This document shows, piece by piece, positions 47,603 through 54,899 of a DNA stretch of 64,000 bases (position 1 is its first letter; each line of letters begins with the position of its first letter). A model generated the notes under the pieces. That model was not told the origin of the DNA. It made no database searches and saw only the letters and a program-made list of their open reading frames with translations. The position numbers and the translations under genes are program-made. The stretch comes from Fontisubflavum oceani (lineage in GTDB: Bacteria; Pseudomonadota; Alphaproteobacteria; Rhodobacterales; Rhodobacteraceae). Location: NCBI RefSeq assembly GCF_030407165.1, contig NZ_CP129111.1:3348001-3412000 (forward strand). The letters are read 5' to 3'.

Positions 47603-48796
47603 TCATCGCCGCGCACCCCATAGGACAAGAAGGATCTGGCACAATGCGCCGGCAACACCCGCCATCACCAAAGCCAGACCAATCCCGACCCACTCCGCCA
47701 AGCCCCCAATGGCAAAAGCGCCAAGCGCCACGGTGCCGAACCCCACGACAGTCCAAAGGCTCATCACCCGGCCGCGCAGGTCATCGGGCAAATCGGTCTG
47801 GATCGCCGATTGGAGGCTCACCCCCGACCAGGTGGCGCAGAACCCCGCCAGGGCTGTCGCCGCCAGCGCGACGGGCCAGATCGGCGCAAGCCCCATGGCG
47901 ATCACCGCTCCCTGCCCGGCCAGCCCGACGACATACACCGCTGGTGGAATACGTGCGCCAACGGCCCCCAAACCCAAAGCCTTCGCGATCGCGGCCAGCA
48001 ACGCGCCAGCGCCCGCCGCCGCCGTCAGCAACCCCAAGCCCTCCGCACCGCGTTGAAATGCGCCGTCGGCCAAGACCGGCAACACCTCCAGCGCGCCGCG
48101 CACCTGTGTCGCAAAGATCAAGGTCAACAGAAACGCCATGCGGATCAGTCGCGTGTCGCGGGCATAGTGCAGCCCATCGAGCAATTCGCGAAAGAAGGCG
48201 CGCGGCGGGCGCGGCGGCAAGCTTCGCGGCGTCAATTGCGTCAGAACAACCAACATCGGCAGATAGAAGACCACCGCCACCCAAAGTGCGACCGGCGCAC
48301 CGAATTGCGCGATGATCAACCCCGCTCCGGCCGGAGCGACCAGTCTCGCAATGTTGAAATTGAGCGCCGTGGCCGACACCACATGCTGCACCAAATCAGG
48401 CGGCACCAAGCGCGGCCCGAGCGACATCCGCACCGGGTGATGCGCCGAACTGACCAACCCGATCGCCAGGGCCGCCACAGCCAAACCGGGCGCGCCAATC
48501 CACGGTAAAGACAACGCCAAAGCCGTAATGCATACCACCTGAGCGGTATTTGTGACGACAGAAGCCCGCCGAATATCAACCCGATCCGCGATGACCCCGA
48601 AAAGCGGGCCGGTCAACAAAGTCGGCAACAAGCTGAGCCCGGCAACCAGCCCCACAAACGCAGCAGAGCCGGTCCGTTCCCACGCCAGCCAAGACAGCGT
48701 CACCCGTTGGACCCAAATCGCCTGAACCGCGAAAAACACACCTAAGAAAAACAGCCGGAACTGCCTGTTCGAAAAAGCAGCGCCTTTCATAGGCAT
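47603..48796 (-). CDS. MFS transporter
   Basis: 397 residues with about twelve membrane segments. The loop between helices 2 and 3 reads GPLFGVIADRVDIRR, the major facilitator signature, and HHPVRMSLGPRLVP with an Asn-rich helix five resembles the enterobactin exporter EntS-like group (MFS_3). Likely an efflux pump, substrate unknown. The upstream gene on the other strand is DUF1127. Confidence 0.9.
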   Translation of the reverse strand: MPMKGAAFSNRQFRLFFLGVFFAVQAIWVQRVTLSWLAWERTGSAAFVGLVAGLSLLPTLLTGPLFGVIADRVDIRRASVVTNTAQVVCITALALSLPWIGAPGLAVAALAIGLVSSAHHPVRMSLGPRLVPPDLVQHVVSATALNFNIARLVAPAGAGLIIAQFGAPVALWVAVVFYLPMLVVLTQLTPRSLPPRPPRAFFRELLDGLHYARDTRLIRMAFLLTLIFATQVRGALEVLPVLADGAFQRGAEGLGLLTAAAGAGALLAAIAKALGLGAVGARIPPAVYVVGLAGQGAVIAMGLAPIWPVALAATALAGFCATWSGVSLQSAIQTDLPDDLRGRVMSLWTVVGFGTVALGAFAIGGLAEWVGIGLALVMAGVAGALCQILLVLWGARR

Positions 48797-48867
48797 TGCT
48801 CAAAAAAGCTGCAAAACAAGGGCGGTTGATATGCAATTTCTGCATGGCAGCAATGAAAGGAGGGGGA

Positions 48868-48895
48868 TTGTGCATCCGCAGCATGGGGCTATCTT
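48868..48895 (+). promoter_or_regulatory. Weak candidate promoter of the DUF1127-hairpin unit
   Basis: TTGTGC at 48868-48873 and TATCTT at 48890-48895 with a 16-base spacer, about 90 bases before the DUF1127 start. In R. sphaeroides the similar unit is read by RpoH-type sigma factors, which I cannot confirm from the bases here. Confidence 0.25.
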
Positions 48896-48985
48896 CTATC
48901 CGCAAGAGGCAGAACGCCCCGACATCCAAAGCGCTTCGGAAATGGGTCCGATACCGCGCGACAGACTCTGATTGAGGTACAACCA

Positions 48986-49210
48986 ATGGCCTATGTAGCG
49001 GGCTCTCGTTCATCTTTTCTTTCTTTCGGCGACCGGCTCGCCGAGATCAAGAGCCAGTTTGCAGACGCGCTTGCCGCGCGCCGGCTCTACAACCGGACCG
49101 TGTCCGAGTTGCAAAGCTGCACCGACCGCGAACTGAACGATCTTGGCATCTCGCGCTCGATGATCAAATCCATCGCGCTTGAAGCCGCCTACGGCAAGGC
49201 TCCGCGCTAA
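48986..49210 (+). CDS. DUF1127 protein (CcaF1-like)
   Basis: 74 residues. The C-terminal half LYNRTVSELQSCTDRELNDLGISRSMI is the DUF1127 motif (YjiS-like). In Rhodobacter sphaeroides a DUF1127 protein, CcaF1, is encoded immediately upstream of the CcsR small RNAs and is co-transcribed with them; here too the gene is followed directly by hairpins with CCUCCUCCC loops. Proteins of this family bind RNA in the cases studied and affect RNA turnover. The link is by family and gene order. Confidence 0.88.
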   Translation: MAYVAGSRSSFLSFGDRLAEIKSQFADALAARRLYNRTVSELQSCTDRELNDLGISRSMIKSIALEAAYGKAPR

Positions 49211-49227
49211 GCCGATACGATGGAATT

Positions 49228-49258
49228 CGCGCGGCCCTCTCCTCCCTTCGGGCCCGCG
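49228..49258 (+). ncRNA. CcsR-like hairpin 1
   Basis: Nine-pair stem CGCG(C)GGCCC with GGGCCCGCG and one bulged C; 12-base loop TCTCCTCCCTTC. Confidence 0.7.
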
Positions 49259-49265
49259 ACTACAG

Positions 49266-49302
49266 GCGATATCATCCCCTCCTCCCGTTTGGATGATGTT
49301 GC
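49266..49302 (+). ncRNA. CcsR-like hairpin 2
   Basis: Seven perfect pairs ATCATCC/GGATGAT extended by five more with two G-U pairs; loop CCTCCTCCCGTTT. Confidence 0.72.
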
Positions 49303-49308
49303 GACCCA

Positions 49309-49345
49309 GAGCCCGCCCTCTCCTCCTCCCTTTGAGGTTGGGCTC
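49309..49345 (+). ncRNA. CcsR-like hairpin 3
   Basis: Outer stem GAGCCC/GGGCTC and inner stem CCTC/GAGG around loop TCCTCCTCCCTTT. The inner stem and loop (49316-49338) are identical in 23 bases to hairpin 5. Confidence 0.72.
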
Positions 49346-49350
49346 ATCCA

Positions 49351-49382
49351 CGGCGGTTCCGACCTCCTCCCTGGGGCCGCCG
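49351..49382 (+). ncRNA. CcsR-like hairpin 4
   Basis: Ten pairs CGGCGGTTCC/GGGGCCGCCG with two U-G pairs; loop GACCTCCTCCCT. Confidence 0.75.
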
Positions 49383-49411
49383 TTCGTTTCCGGGCCAATT
49401 GGCCCAACATA

Positions 49412-49447
49412 TCGGTCCCCTCTCCTCCTCCCTTTGAGGTGGACTGA
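49412..49447 (+). ncRNA. CcsR-like hairpin 5
   Basis: Outer stem TCGGTCC with GGACTGA, one bulged T, and inner stem CCTC/GAGG around loop TCCTCCTCCCTTT, shared with hairpin 3. Confidence 0.72.
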
Positions 49448-49453
49448 GATCTG

Positions 49454-49496
49454 GCGGTGGCACCTTCTCCTCCCTTTAGGTGTCACCGCTTTTTTT
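49454..49496 (+). terminator. CcsR-like hairpin 6, intrinsic terminator
   Basis: Twelve pairs GCGGTGGCACCT/AGGTGTCACCGC with one G-U pair, loop TCTCCTCCCTTT, then seven T at 49490-49496. It ends the DUF1127-hairpin transcript and itself carries the CTCCTCCC loop. Confidence 0.9.
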
Positions 49497-49548
49497 GGCC
49501 CACATTCTGATTCATCCACTCGGCCTTGCGGCCTTCCCTGGGCTTGTT

Positions 49549-49565
49549 ATTATATGATGTATAAT
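49549..49565 (+). promoter_or_regulatory. Inverted repeat over the promoter of the DHFR-family/TetR pair
   Basis: ATTATA-TGATG-TATAAT is a perfect 6-5-6 inverted repeat whose right half is a perfect -10 box (TATAAT, 49560-49565), 16 bases before the DHFR-family ATG. No good -35 box is seen. A repressor bound here would block the promoter; the TetR gene in the same unit is the natural candidate. Confidence 0.5.
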
Positions 49566-49581
49566 TTAATGGGAGACTCAC

Positions 49582-50118
49582 ATGACAACCGGCCATGTCT
49601 TCATTGCAACCTCGCTCGACGGGTTCGTCGCGCGGCCCGATCACAGTCTCGATTGGCTCATGGCGCGTGATGATGGTGACGAGGATCAGGGCTACGAGGC
49701 CTTCATCGCCGAGATGGATGGCTTGATCATGGGCCGCGCGTCTTACGAAACCGTGCTCGGGTTTGGTGACTGGCCCTACGCGAAGCCTGTTGTCGTTCTC
49801 AGCCGCAGCCTGACCCAAGCTGACCTGCCCGACGCTCTTCGCGGCAAGGTCACAATCAGTAACGCACCCCCGGAGCAAGCGATGGCGGATCGGGCTGAGC
49901 AAGGCTGGCGCAAAGCCTATGTGGATGGCGGGCAAGTCGTGCAGTCCTTCCTGCGCGCCGGATTGATTGCGGAGCTCACGATCACCACGATCCCGGTTTT
50001 GATCGGAGAAGGGCGGCCGCTCTTTGGCCCGCTCGACCGCGATATCGAGCTGGAGCTTTGCGAAAGCCGTGGCTTTGCCTGCGGTTACGTTCAAACCCGC
50101 TACAAGGTTCGGCCATGA
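49582..50118 (+). CDS. Dihydrofolate reductase family protein (RibD C-terminal type)
   Basis: 178 residues of the RibD_C/DHFR-like fold: HVFIATSLDGFVARPDHSLDWL at the start, GLIMGRASYETVLGFGDWPY, YVDGGQVVQSFLRAGLIAELTITTIPVLIGEGRPLFG. Such stand-alone proteins (YyaP/YwjB-like) are uncharacterised reductases, not the essential folate reductase. GGGAGA precedes the ATG. It overlaps the TetR gene in ATGA. Confidence 0.88.
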   Translation: MTTGHVFIATSLDGFVARPDHSLDWLMARDDGDEDQGYEAFIAEMDGLIMGRASYETVLGFGDWPYAKPVVVLSRSLTQADLPDALRGKVTISNAPPEQAMADRAEQGWRKAYVDGGQVVQSFLRAGLIAELTITTIPVLIGEGRPLFGPLDRDIELELCESRGFACGYVQTRYKVRP

Positions 50119-50672
50119 GCCGCCGCCGAGGGCGCCCGTCGAGCACCACCGTAACGCTATCGAAACCTCGCATTCTTGCGGCCGCGAAGGCGGTTCTGCA
50201 CGAAAGCGGGGCCGATGCCGTCACCTTCCGCGCCGTCGCGGATCGGTTGCAAGTCACGCCCATGGCGATCACCCATCACACTGGCCCAAGGGCGGATTTG
50301 ATGGCGGATTTGGTGACCGAGATTTACCGCCCTCTAGATGCACCGCTCACCGCTGGGACGCCCAAAGATCAACTCCGTGAACTGCTCCTCCGCCATGCCA
50401 GATGCGTGCAAGAAGCCCCGTCTCTCGCGCTCTATATCTTCGCCACGCCTGGGCTGTTTTCGGGGCGGTTTGAGAAGATGTTCGCGCAGCTTTGTGGCCT
50501 TGCGGCTCAGATGGGTCCCGCTGACCCAGATCGGATGTCCCAAGTGCTGATCGACTACACCCATGGGGCCGTCCTGGCCGCAGCGCACGCACCGGCAGAC
50601 CTGACCGAGACGGCCTGGGCTGAGTTCGCGCTTGGGTTGGACTGGCTCTTGGCCAGAGAGACCGCAAGCTAA
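50115..50672 (+). CDS. TetR-family regulator
   Basis: 185 residues. The N-terminal helix-turn-helix region is RILAAAKAVLHESGADAVTFRAVADRLQVTPMAITHH, which lines up with TetR_N, where the more usual Y-x-H-F is H-H-T-G. The C-terminal ligand domain is unassigned. The ATG at 50115 overlaps the DHFR-family stop, so the two are one unit, probably self-regulated from the inverted repeat at 49549-49565. It converges on and overlaps the Lrp gene by four bases. Confidence 0.85.
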   Translation: MSRRRGRPSSTTVTLSKPRILAAAKAVLHESGADAVTFRAVADRLQVTPMAITHHTGPRADLMADLVTEIYRPLDAPLTAGTPKDQLRELLLRHARCVQEAPSLALYIFATPGLFSGRFEKMFAQLCGLAAQMGPADPDRMSQVLIDYTHGAVLAAAHAPADLTETAWAEFALGLDWLLARETAS

Positions 50673-51121
50673 GCGCGGTCGTCCTTCGGTGACCCCATCA
50701 CCACATAGGTCGTGATCGTCGCGACTTGTGGCAGCGCGCCCAGAACATCGGTATGAAAGGTCTTGTAGCTGCTCAAATCTGCCGCCTCGACCCGCAGCAG
50801 ATATTCCACGCTGCCGGTGATGTTATGGCACTCCCGCACCTCCGGTGCCTGGGCAACCGCCCGCTCAAACGCCTCCTGCGCGCGCTTGGAGTGTTCCGAC
50901 AGACCCACAGCCATATAAGCTGTAAAGCCGATGCCCATTTTGACCGGGTCCAAGACCGCGCGATAGCCGGTGATCACACCAGCGGTTTCGAGCGCCGCAA
51001 CCCGCCGCAGACAGGCCGATGGACTGAGCGCCACCCGCTCAGCCAGATCCAGATTGCTGATCCGCCCATCCCGGGACAGTTCACGCAATATCTGGCGGTC
51101 TTTTTCGTCAATCTTCGTCAT
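50669..51121 (-). CDS. Lrp/AsnC-family regulator
   Basis: 150 residues with an N-terminal winged helix (DEKDRQILRELSRDGRISNLDLAERVALSPSACLRRVAALE) and a C-terminal RAM domain (VRECHNITGSVEYLLRVEAADL) that binds amino acids. It diverges from the lysE-type exporter gene, the usual arrangement of an Lrp-type regulator that switches on an amino-acid exporter. Confidence 0.92.
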   Translation of the reverse strand: MTKIDEKDRQILRELSRDGRISNLDLAERVALSPSACLRRVAALETAGVITGYRAVLDPVKMGIGFTAYMAVGLSEHSKRAQEAFERAVAQAPEVRECHNITGSVEYLLRVEAADLSSYKTFHTDVLGALPQVATITTYVVMGSPKDDRA

Positions 51122-51123
51122 TT

Positions 51124-51160
51124 ATTGCAAGATTATCCATTGGACACATCACTTTGCAAT
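51124..51160. promoter_or_regulatory. Inverted repeat in the lrp-lysE divergent region
   Basis: ATTGCAA at 51124-51130 and its reverse complement TTGCAAT at 51154-51160 are 30 bases apart, about three helical turns. They lie between the divergent regulator and exporter genes, a suitable site for the Lrp-type protein. Confidence 0.45.
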
Positions 51161-51194
51161 TTCATTGCGCCTTATGCCGCCTAACGTTGCGTAT

Positions 51195-51794
51195 ATGACA
51201 CTGGATCTCATCACCGCGCTTGCGCTTTTCGCCTTCGTCAGCTCGATCACGCCGGGGCCGAACAACCTGATGCTGATGGCGTCCGGCGCCAATTTCGGGA
51301 TGCGCCGAACCATTCCGCATATGTTGGGCGTGGCGCTTGGCTTTGTGATCATGGCGGTGGCAATCGGTGCCGGTCTGATCCAGATCTTTGATGCCTATCC
51401 GGTGATCTATACGATCCTGAAAGTCGTCAGTGTCGGCTATCTGCTTTATCTGGCGTGGAAAATCGGCTCAGCCGTCCCGATTTTGCCGGAGGTGCAGGCC
51501 GCCGGCACGCCGCTGACCTTCCTGCAGGCCGCCGGGTTCCAATGGGTCAATCCGAAGGCGTTGAGCATGGCTTTGACCGCGATCACCGTCTACACGCCGC
51601 CCCGGCGCGGCTTCGACGATCTGCTGGTCATGGCGGTGGTCTTTGGCGTGATCAACCTGCCCTCGGTTGGGTCTTGGGCTTGGTTGGGTCTGCAAATGCG
51701 CCGCTTGTTGACCAACCCGGCACGGCTCCGGGCCTTCAACATCTTGATGGCCCTGCTTTTGGTGGCCTCACTCTACCCAATTTTGACGGCATAG
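51195..51794 (+). CDS. LysE-family amino acid exporter
   Basis: 199 residues with five or six membrane segments. FVSSITPGPNNLMLMASGANFGMRRTIPHMLG is the LysE/RhtB signature with the TPGPN loop. The substrate cannot be told; amino acids or their analogues are exported by the family. The ATG at 51195 begins the conserved MTLDLI; an ATG at 51174 in frame is less likely. Its promoter region is shared with the Lrp gene. Confidence 0.9.
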   Translation: MTLDLITALALFAFVSSITPGPNNLMLMASGANFGMRRTIPHMLGVALGFVIMAVAIGAGLIQIFDAYPVIYTILKVVSVGYLLYLAWKIGSAVPILPEVQAAGTPLTFLQAAGFQWVNPKALSMALTAITVYTPPRRGFDDLLVMAVVFGVINLPSVGSWAWLGLQMRRLLTNPARLRAFNILMALLLVASLYPILTA

Positions 51795-51885
51795 AACGCA
51801 GGCCGAGGCTAACCGGAGCATGCGAAACGGCGCTTACAAGATGCTAGACACCATATAGGCCGCCGGACAACCGATAGACCGCTGC

Positions 51886-52203
51886 CTAAGGCTCCGCCTG
51901 TAGATCGCGTTTCGCATCCGCCAAGAGGCCCAAAGAGGGTCCGGAAATCGGGCGCCGGGTCTTTCTGTTGAGATCGACGACTTCACATTCCGGGTTGCAA
52001 GCCCGCGCGACAGACAAGATCGCGTGGCTTTGCCCCTCCAACTGGCCGGGCCTGAGACAAAGCCGGTCATATGTTTCGGCAATCAGCATCAGCCGCGCCT
52101 GCCCCGGGCTTTGCGCCACATCGCAACTGTTATGGGCCACACCATAGCGCGCCACCCACGCCCGGGCGCGGACGGGATCGGGTTCCAAAACCAGTGTTTT
52201 CAT
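51886..52203 (-). CDS. Small protein of unknown function, receiver-like start
   Basis: 105 residues. MKTLVLEPDPVRARAWVARYG and SPGQARLMLIAETYDRLCLR resemble the first strand and helices of a response-regulator receiver, but the phospho-acceptor region is not recognisable and the end (VVDLNRKTRRPISGPSLGLLADAKRDL) differs. It has five Cys. Single gene on the uvrD strand, 65 bases upstream of the uvrD stop side. Function unknown. Confidence 0.55.
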   Translation of the reverse strand: MKTLVLEPDPVRARAWVARYGVAHNSCDVAQSPGQARLMLIAETYDRLCLRPGQLEGQSHAILSVARACNPECEVVDLNRKTRRPISGPSLGLLADAKRDLQAEP

Positions 52204-52268
52204 ACGGCAGCCTCCCCGGTTCGGGTCATCCCTCCGTCGGCAAGCACGTGCTCCCCCGCCGTTTGCCC

Positions 52269-54716
52269 CTAAAACGGCACGTCTCCGGCGCTATCTGCAG
52301 CGACCAGGAACCGGCCCACCACATGTTTCACGCCCGCCTTGTCGAAAACGACTTCGACCTTATCCCCTTCTACCGCATTCACGCGGCCATAGCCGAACTT
52401 TTGGTGGAACACCCGGTCGTCCAGCAAAAACGCGCTGATCGCTTCGGCGTCGATGGTCATGTTGCGGCTTTCCCGCGGTTGGCTCATGCCGCGTTGGCCC
52501 TGATTGGCCTGGAGCCGCCGCCAGCCGGGTGAGTTATAAACATTCGCCTCCGCCGCTTTCTGGTGCAGGTCCGAGCCACGCATCATCCCCGCTGTCGGTG
52601 ACGCACTGCCCGACATGCCCGTGCCGTGCCCATAAAGCCCAGGCGGGGTCAGCACTTCCACATGCTCTTCGGGCAATTCATCGATGAAACGCGAGGCCAT
52701 TTGGCTTTGCCATTGGCCATAGACCCGGCGATTGCCCGCGAAGGAGATCGTGCAGACCTCTTCGGCCCGGGTGATGCCGACATAAGCGAGCCGACGTTCT
52801 TCCTCGAGCCCCTTCATCCCCTCTTCATCCATCGATCGCTGACTGGGGAACAGCCCATCCTCCCAGCCCGGCAAGAACACAGCGGGGAACTCGAGCCCTT
52901 TGGCCGCGTGCAGCGTCATCAACGTGACTTTCGGCTCTCCATCCTCGGTCTCGTTATCCATGATCAAGCTGACATGTTCGAGGAACCCTTGCAGGTTTTC
53001 GAAGCCTTCCAGGGCCTTGATCAACTCCTTCAAGTTCTCCAACCGCCCCGGCGCTTCGGGCGTTTTGTCGTTTTGCCAATGGCCAGTATAGCCGCTCTCA
53101 TCGAGGATGATCTCTGCCAGTTCGATATGGCTGGGGGCGGCCCCCGCCGGGCGCTCCACCTCGATCAGGTCACTCTCCGGCGCAGAGGCCACTCTCGGCC
53201 CAAGCAGCATCATGCGCCAGCGATCGATCCCCTCGATCAACCGGGCCAGTTCCTTGGCACCCTTGCCACCGATGCCTTTCTCGGCCAGCAAAATCCGCGC
53301 GCCTTCAACCAGGCTGACGCCGTTTTGCCGCGCAGTGATCTGGATATTCTGCTGCGCCTTGTCGCCAAGGCCCCGTTTCGGCGTGTTCACGATCCGCTCA
53401 AAGGCCAGATCGTCGTCGGGGCTGACCACCACGCGGAGATAAGCCATCGCATCGCGGATCTCCATCCGCTCATAAAACCGCGGGCCACCGATGACCCGGT
53501 AGGGCAGACCGATGGTCAGAAATCGGTCCTCAAAGGCGCGCATCTGATGGCTGGCGCGGACCAAGATCGCCATACCATCCGGGCTGATCGGGTCCATGCC
53601 GCGCGTGCCCTTCTCCATCGCCTCGATCTCATCGCCAACCCAACGGGCCTCTTCATCGCCATCCCAATGGCCGATGAGCCGGACTTTCTCGCCATCCTCG
53701 CCATCGGTCCAAAGCGTCTTGCCAAGGCGCCCTTTGTTGCCCGCAATCACACCCGACGCGGCCGCCAGGATATGCCCAGTCGAGCGGTAATTCTGCTCCA
53801 GGCGCACGACCTTTGCGCCGGGGAAATCCTTTTCAAACCTGAGGATATTGCCCACTTCGGCCCCGCGCCAACCATAGATCGACTGGTCATCATCGCCGAC
53901 GCAGCAGATATTCTGATGCCCCTGCGCCAGAAGCCGCAGCCAGAGATATTGCGCGACATTGGTATCTTGGTATTCGTCCACCAGGATGTAACGGAACCAG
54001 CGCTGATACTGCGCCAGAAGATCCTCATTCTCCTGGAAAATCGTCACCATATGCAGGAGCAGATCGCCAAAATCGGTCGCATTCAGCGTCTTCAGTCGCG
54101 CTTGATAGGCCGCGTAAAGCTCGACACCGCGTTTGTTATAAGCCCCGGCCTCGCCGGCGGGGACTTTCTCCGGCGTCCAAGCGCGGTTCTTCCACCCGTC
54201 GATGATCCCGGCCAGCATCCGCGCGGGCCAACGCTTCTCATCAATCCCTTCGGCCAGGATCAACTGCTTCATCAGCCGAACCTGATCATCGGTATCCAGG
54301 ATGGTGAAATTCGACTTCAACCCAACCAGTTCCGCATGACGCCGCAGCAGTTTCACGCAGATCGCGTGGAAGGTGCCGAGCCACGGCATGCCCTCAACCG
54401 CCTCGCCCATCAACCCACCGATCCGGTGCTTCATCTCGCGCGCGGCTTTGTTGGTGAAGGTCACCGCCAGGATTTCATTCGGTCGCGCCGTGCCGGTCGC
54501 CAGCAAATGTGCGATCCGCGCCGTCAGCGCCCGGGTTTTGCCAGTGCCCGCGCCGGCCAGCATCAAGACCGGGCCGTCCAACGCCTCGACCGCCTCGCGC
54601 TGCGCCGGGTTCAGCCCGTCCATGTAAGGCATGGGCCGCGCAGCCATGGCGCGGCGCGACAGGGAGGCCGCCTCGAAAGCGTCCGCCTCGTCGAATGTGT
54701 CGTCAAATCTGCTCAT
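52269..54716 (-). CDS. uvrD: UvrD/PcrA DNA helicase
   Basis: Superfamily 1A 3'-5' helicase of nucleotide excision and mismatch repair. The ATG at 54716 gives 815 residues. Motif I is LAGAGTGKT (54-62), motif Ia TFTNKAAREMK, motif II ILVDEYQDTN, motif III CCVGDDDQSIYGWRGAE, motif IV LEQNYRS, motif V TLMTLHAAKGLEFPAVF and motif VI RLAYVGITRAEE. The C-terminal tail has the Tudor-like VFHQKFGYGRVNAVEGDKVEVVFD of this group. The frame stays open to 55580 but that part is antisense to the next gene and is not counted. Confidence 0.96.
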   Translation of the reverse strand: MSRFDDTFDEADAFEAASLSRRAMAARPMPYMDGLNPAQREAVEALDGPVLMLAGAGTGKTRALTARIAHLLATGTARPNEILAVTFTNKAAREMKHRIGGLMGEAVEGMPWLGTFHAICVKLLRRHAELVGLKSNFTILDTDDQVRLMKQLILAEGIDEKRWPARMLAGIIDGWKNRAWTPEKVPAGEAGAYNKRGVELYAAYQARLKTLNATDFGDLLLHMVTIFQENEDLLAQYQRWFRYILVDEYQDTNVAQYLWLRLLAQGHQNICCVGDDDQSIYGWRGAEVGNILRFEKDFPGAKVVRLEQNYRSTGHILAAASGVIAGNKGRLGKTLWTDGEDGEKVRLIGHWDGDEEARWVGDEIEAMEKGTRGMDPISPDGMAILVRASHQMRAFEDRFLTIGLPYRVIGGPRFYERMEIRDAMAYLRVVVSPDDDLAFERIVNTPKRGLGDKAQQNIQITARQNGVSLVEGARILLAEKGIGGKGAKELARLIEGIDRWRMMLLGPRVASAPESDLIEVERPAGAAPSHIELAEIILDESGYTGHWQNDKTPEAPGRLENLKELIKALEGFENLQGFLEHVSLIMDNETEDGEPKVTLMTLHAAKGLEFPAVFLPGWEDGLFPSQRSMDEEGMKGLEEERRLAYVGITRAEEVCTISFAGNRRVYGQWQSQMASRFIDELPEEHVEVLTPPGLYGHGTGMSGSASPTAGMMRGSDLHQKAAEANVYNSPGWRRLQANQGQRGMSQPRESRNMTIDAEAISAFLLDDRVFHQKFGYGRVNAVEGDKVEVVFDKAGVKHVVGRFLVAADSAGDVPF

Positions 54717-54899
54717 GCGCGCAGCATATATAGGGTTGCTGCGTCTGGAAAGGCATGTTCTTAGATTGTTCTGCCTGCAGGATTTGTGGAGCAGCCCGCG
54801 CCGAGGCGGAAGACCGTCAAGCCGTAAAACGGCGGTCATGACACATCTGAGCCGTTGATTTTTCTGGACAAGCGCGCGGCGGCGGGTTTGCTGGGCCTC

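Larger units (their letters stand above)
49228..49496 (+). ncRNA. CcsR-like small RNA array with six anti-SD-type loops
   Basis: Directly after DUF1127 come six hairpins, each exposing CTCCTCCC (four with the full CCTCCTCCC) in its loop: 49228-49258, 49266-49302, 49309-49345, 49351-49382, 49412-49447 and 49454-49489. The last is a 12-pair stem followed by seven T, so it closes the transcript. The stems differ in sequence while the loops are kept, which argues for selected RNA structure. This is the plan of the CcsR (conserved CCUCCUCCC motif stress-induced RNA) cluster of R. sphaeroides, processed from a DUF1127 transcript; the loop is complementary to GGAGG and could bind Shine-Dalgarno sites of target mRNAs or other G-rich stretches. 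Confidence 0.82.

Noticed and set aside
49228..49496. CRISPR-like or simple-sequence repeat
   Set aside because: The repeated CTCCTCCC parts are loops of hairpins with different stems, of unequal spacing, without spacers of constant length; the RNA array explains them better.
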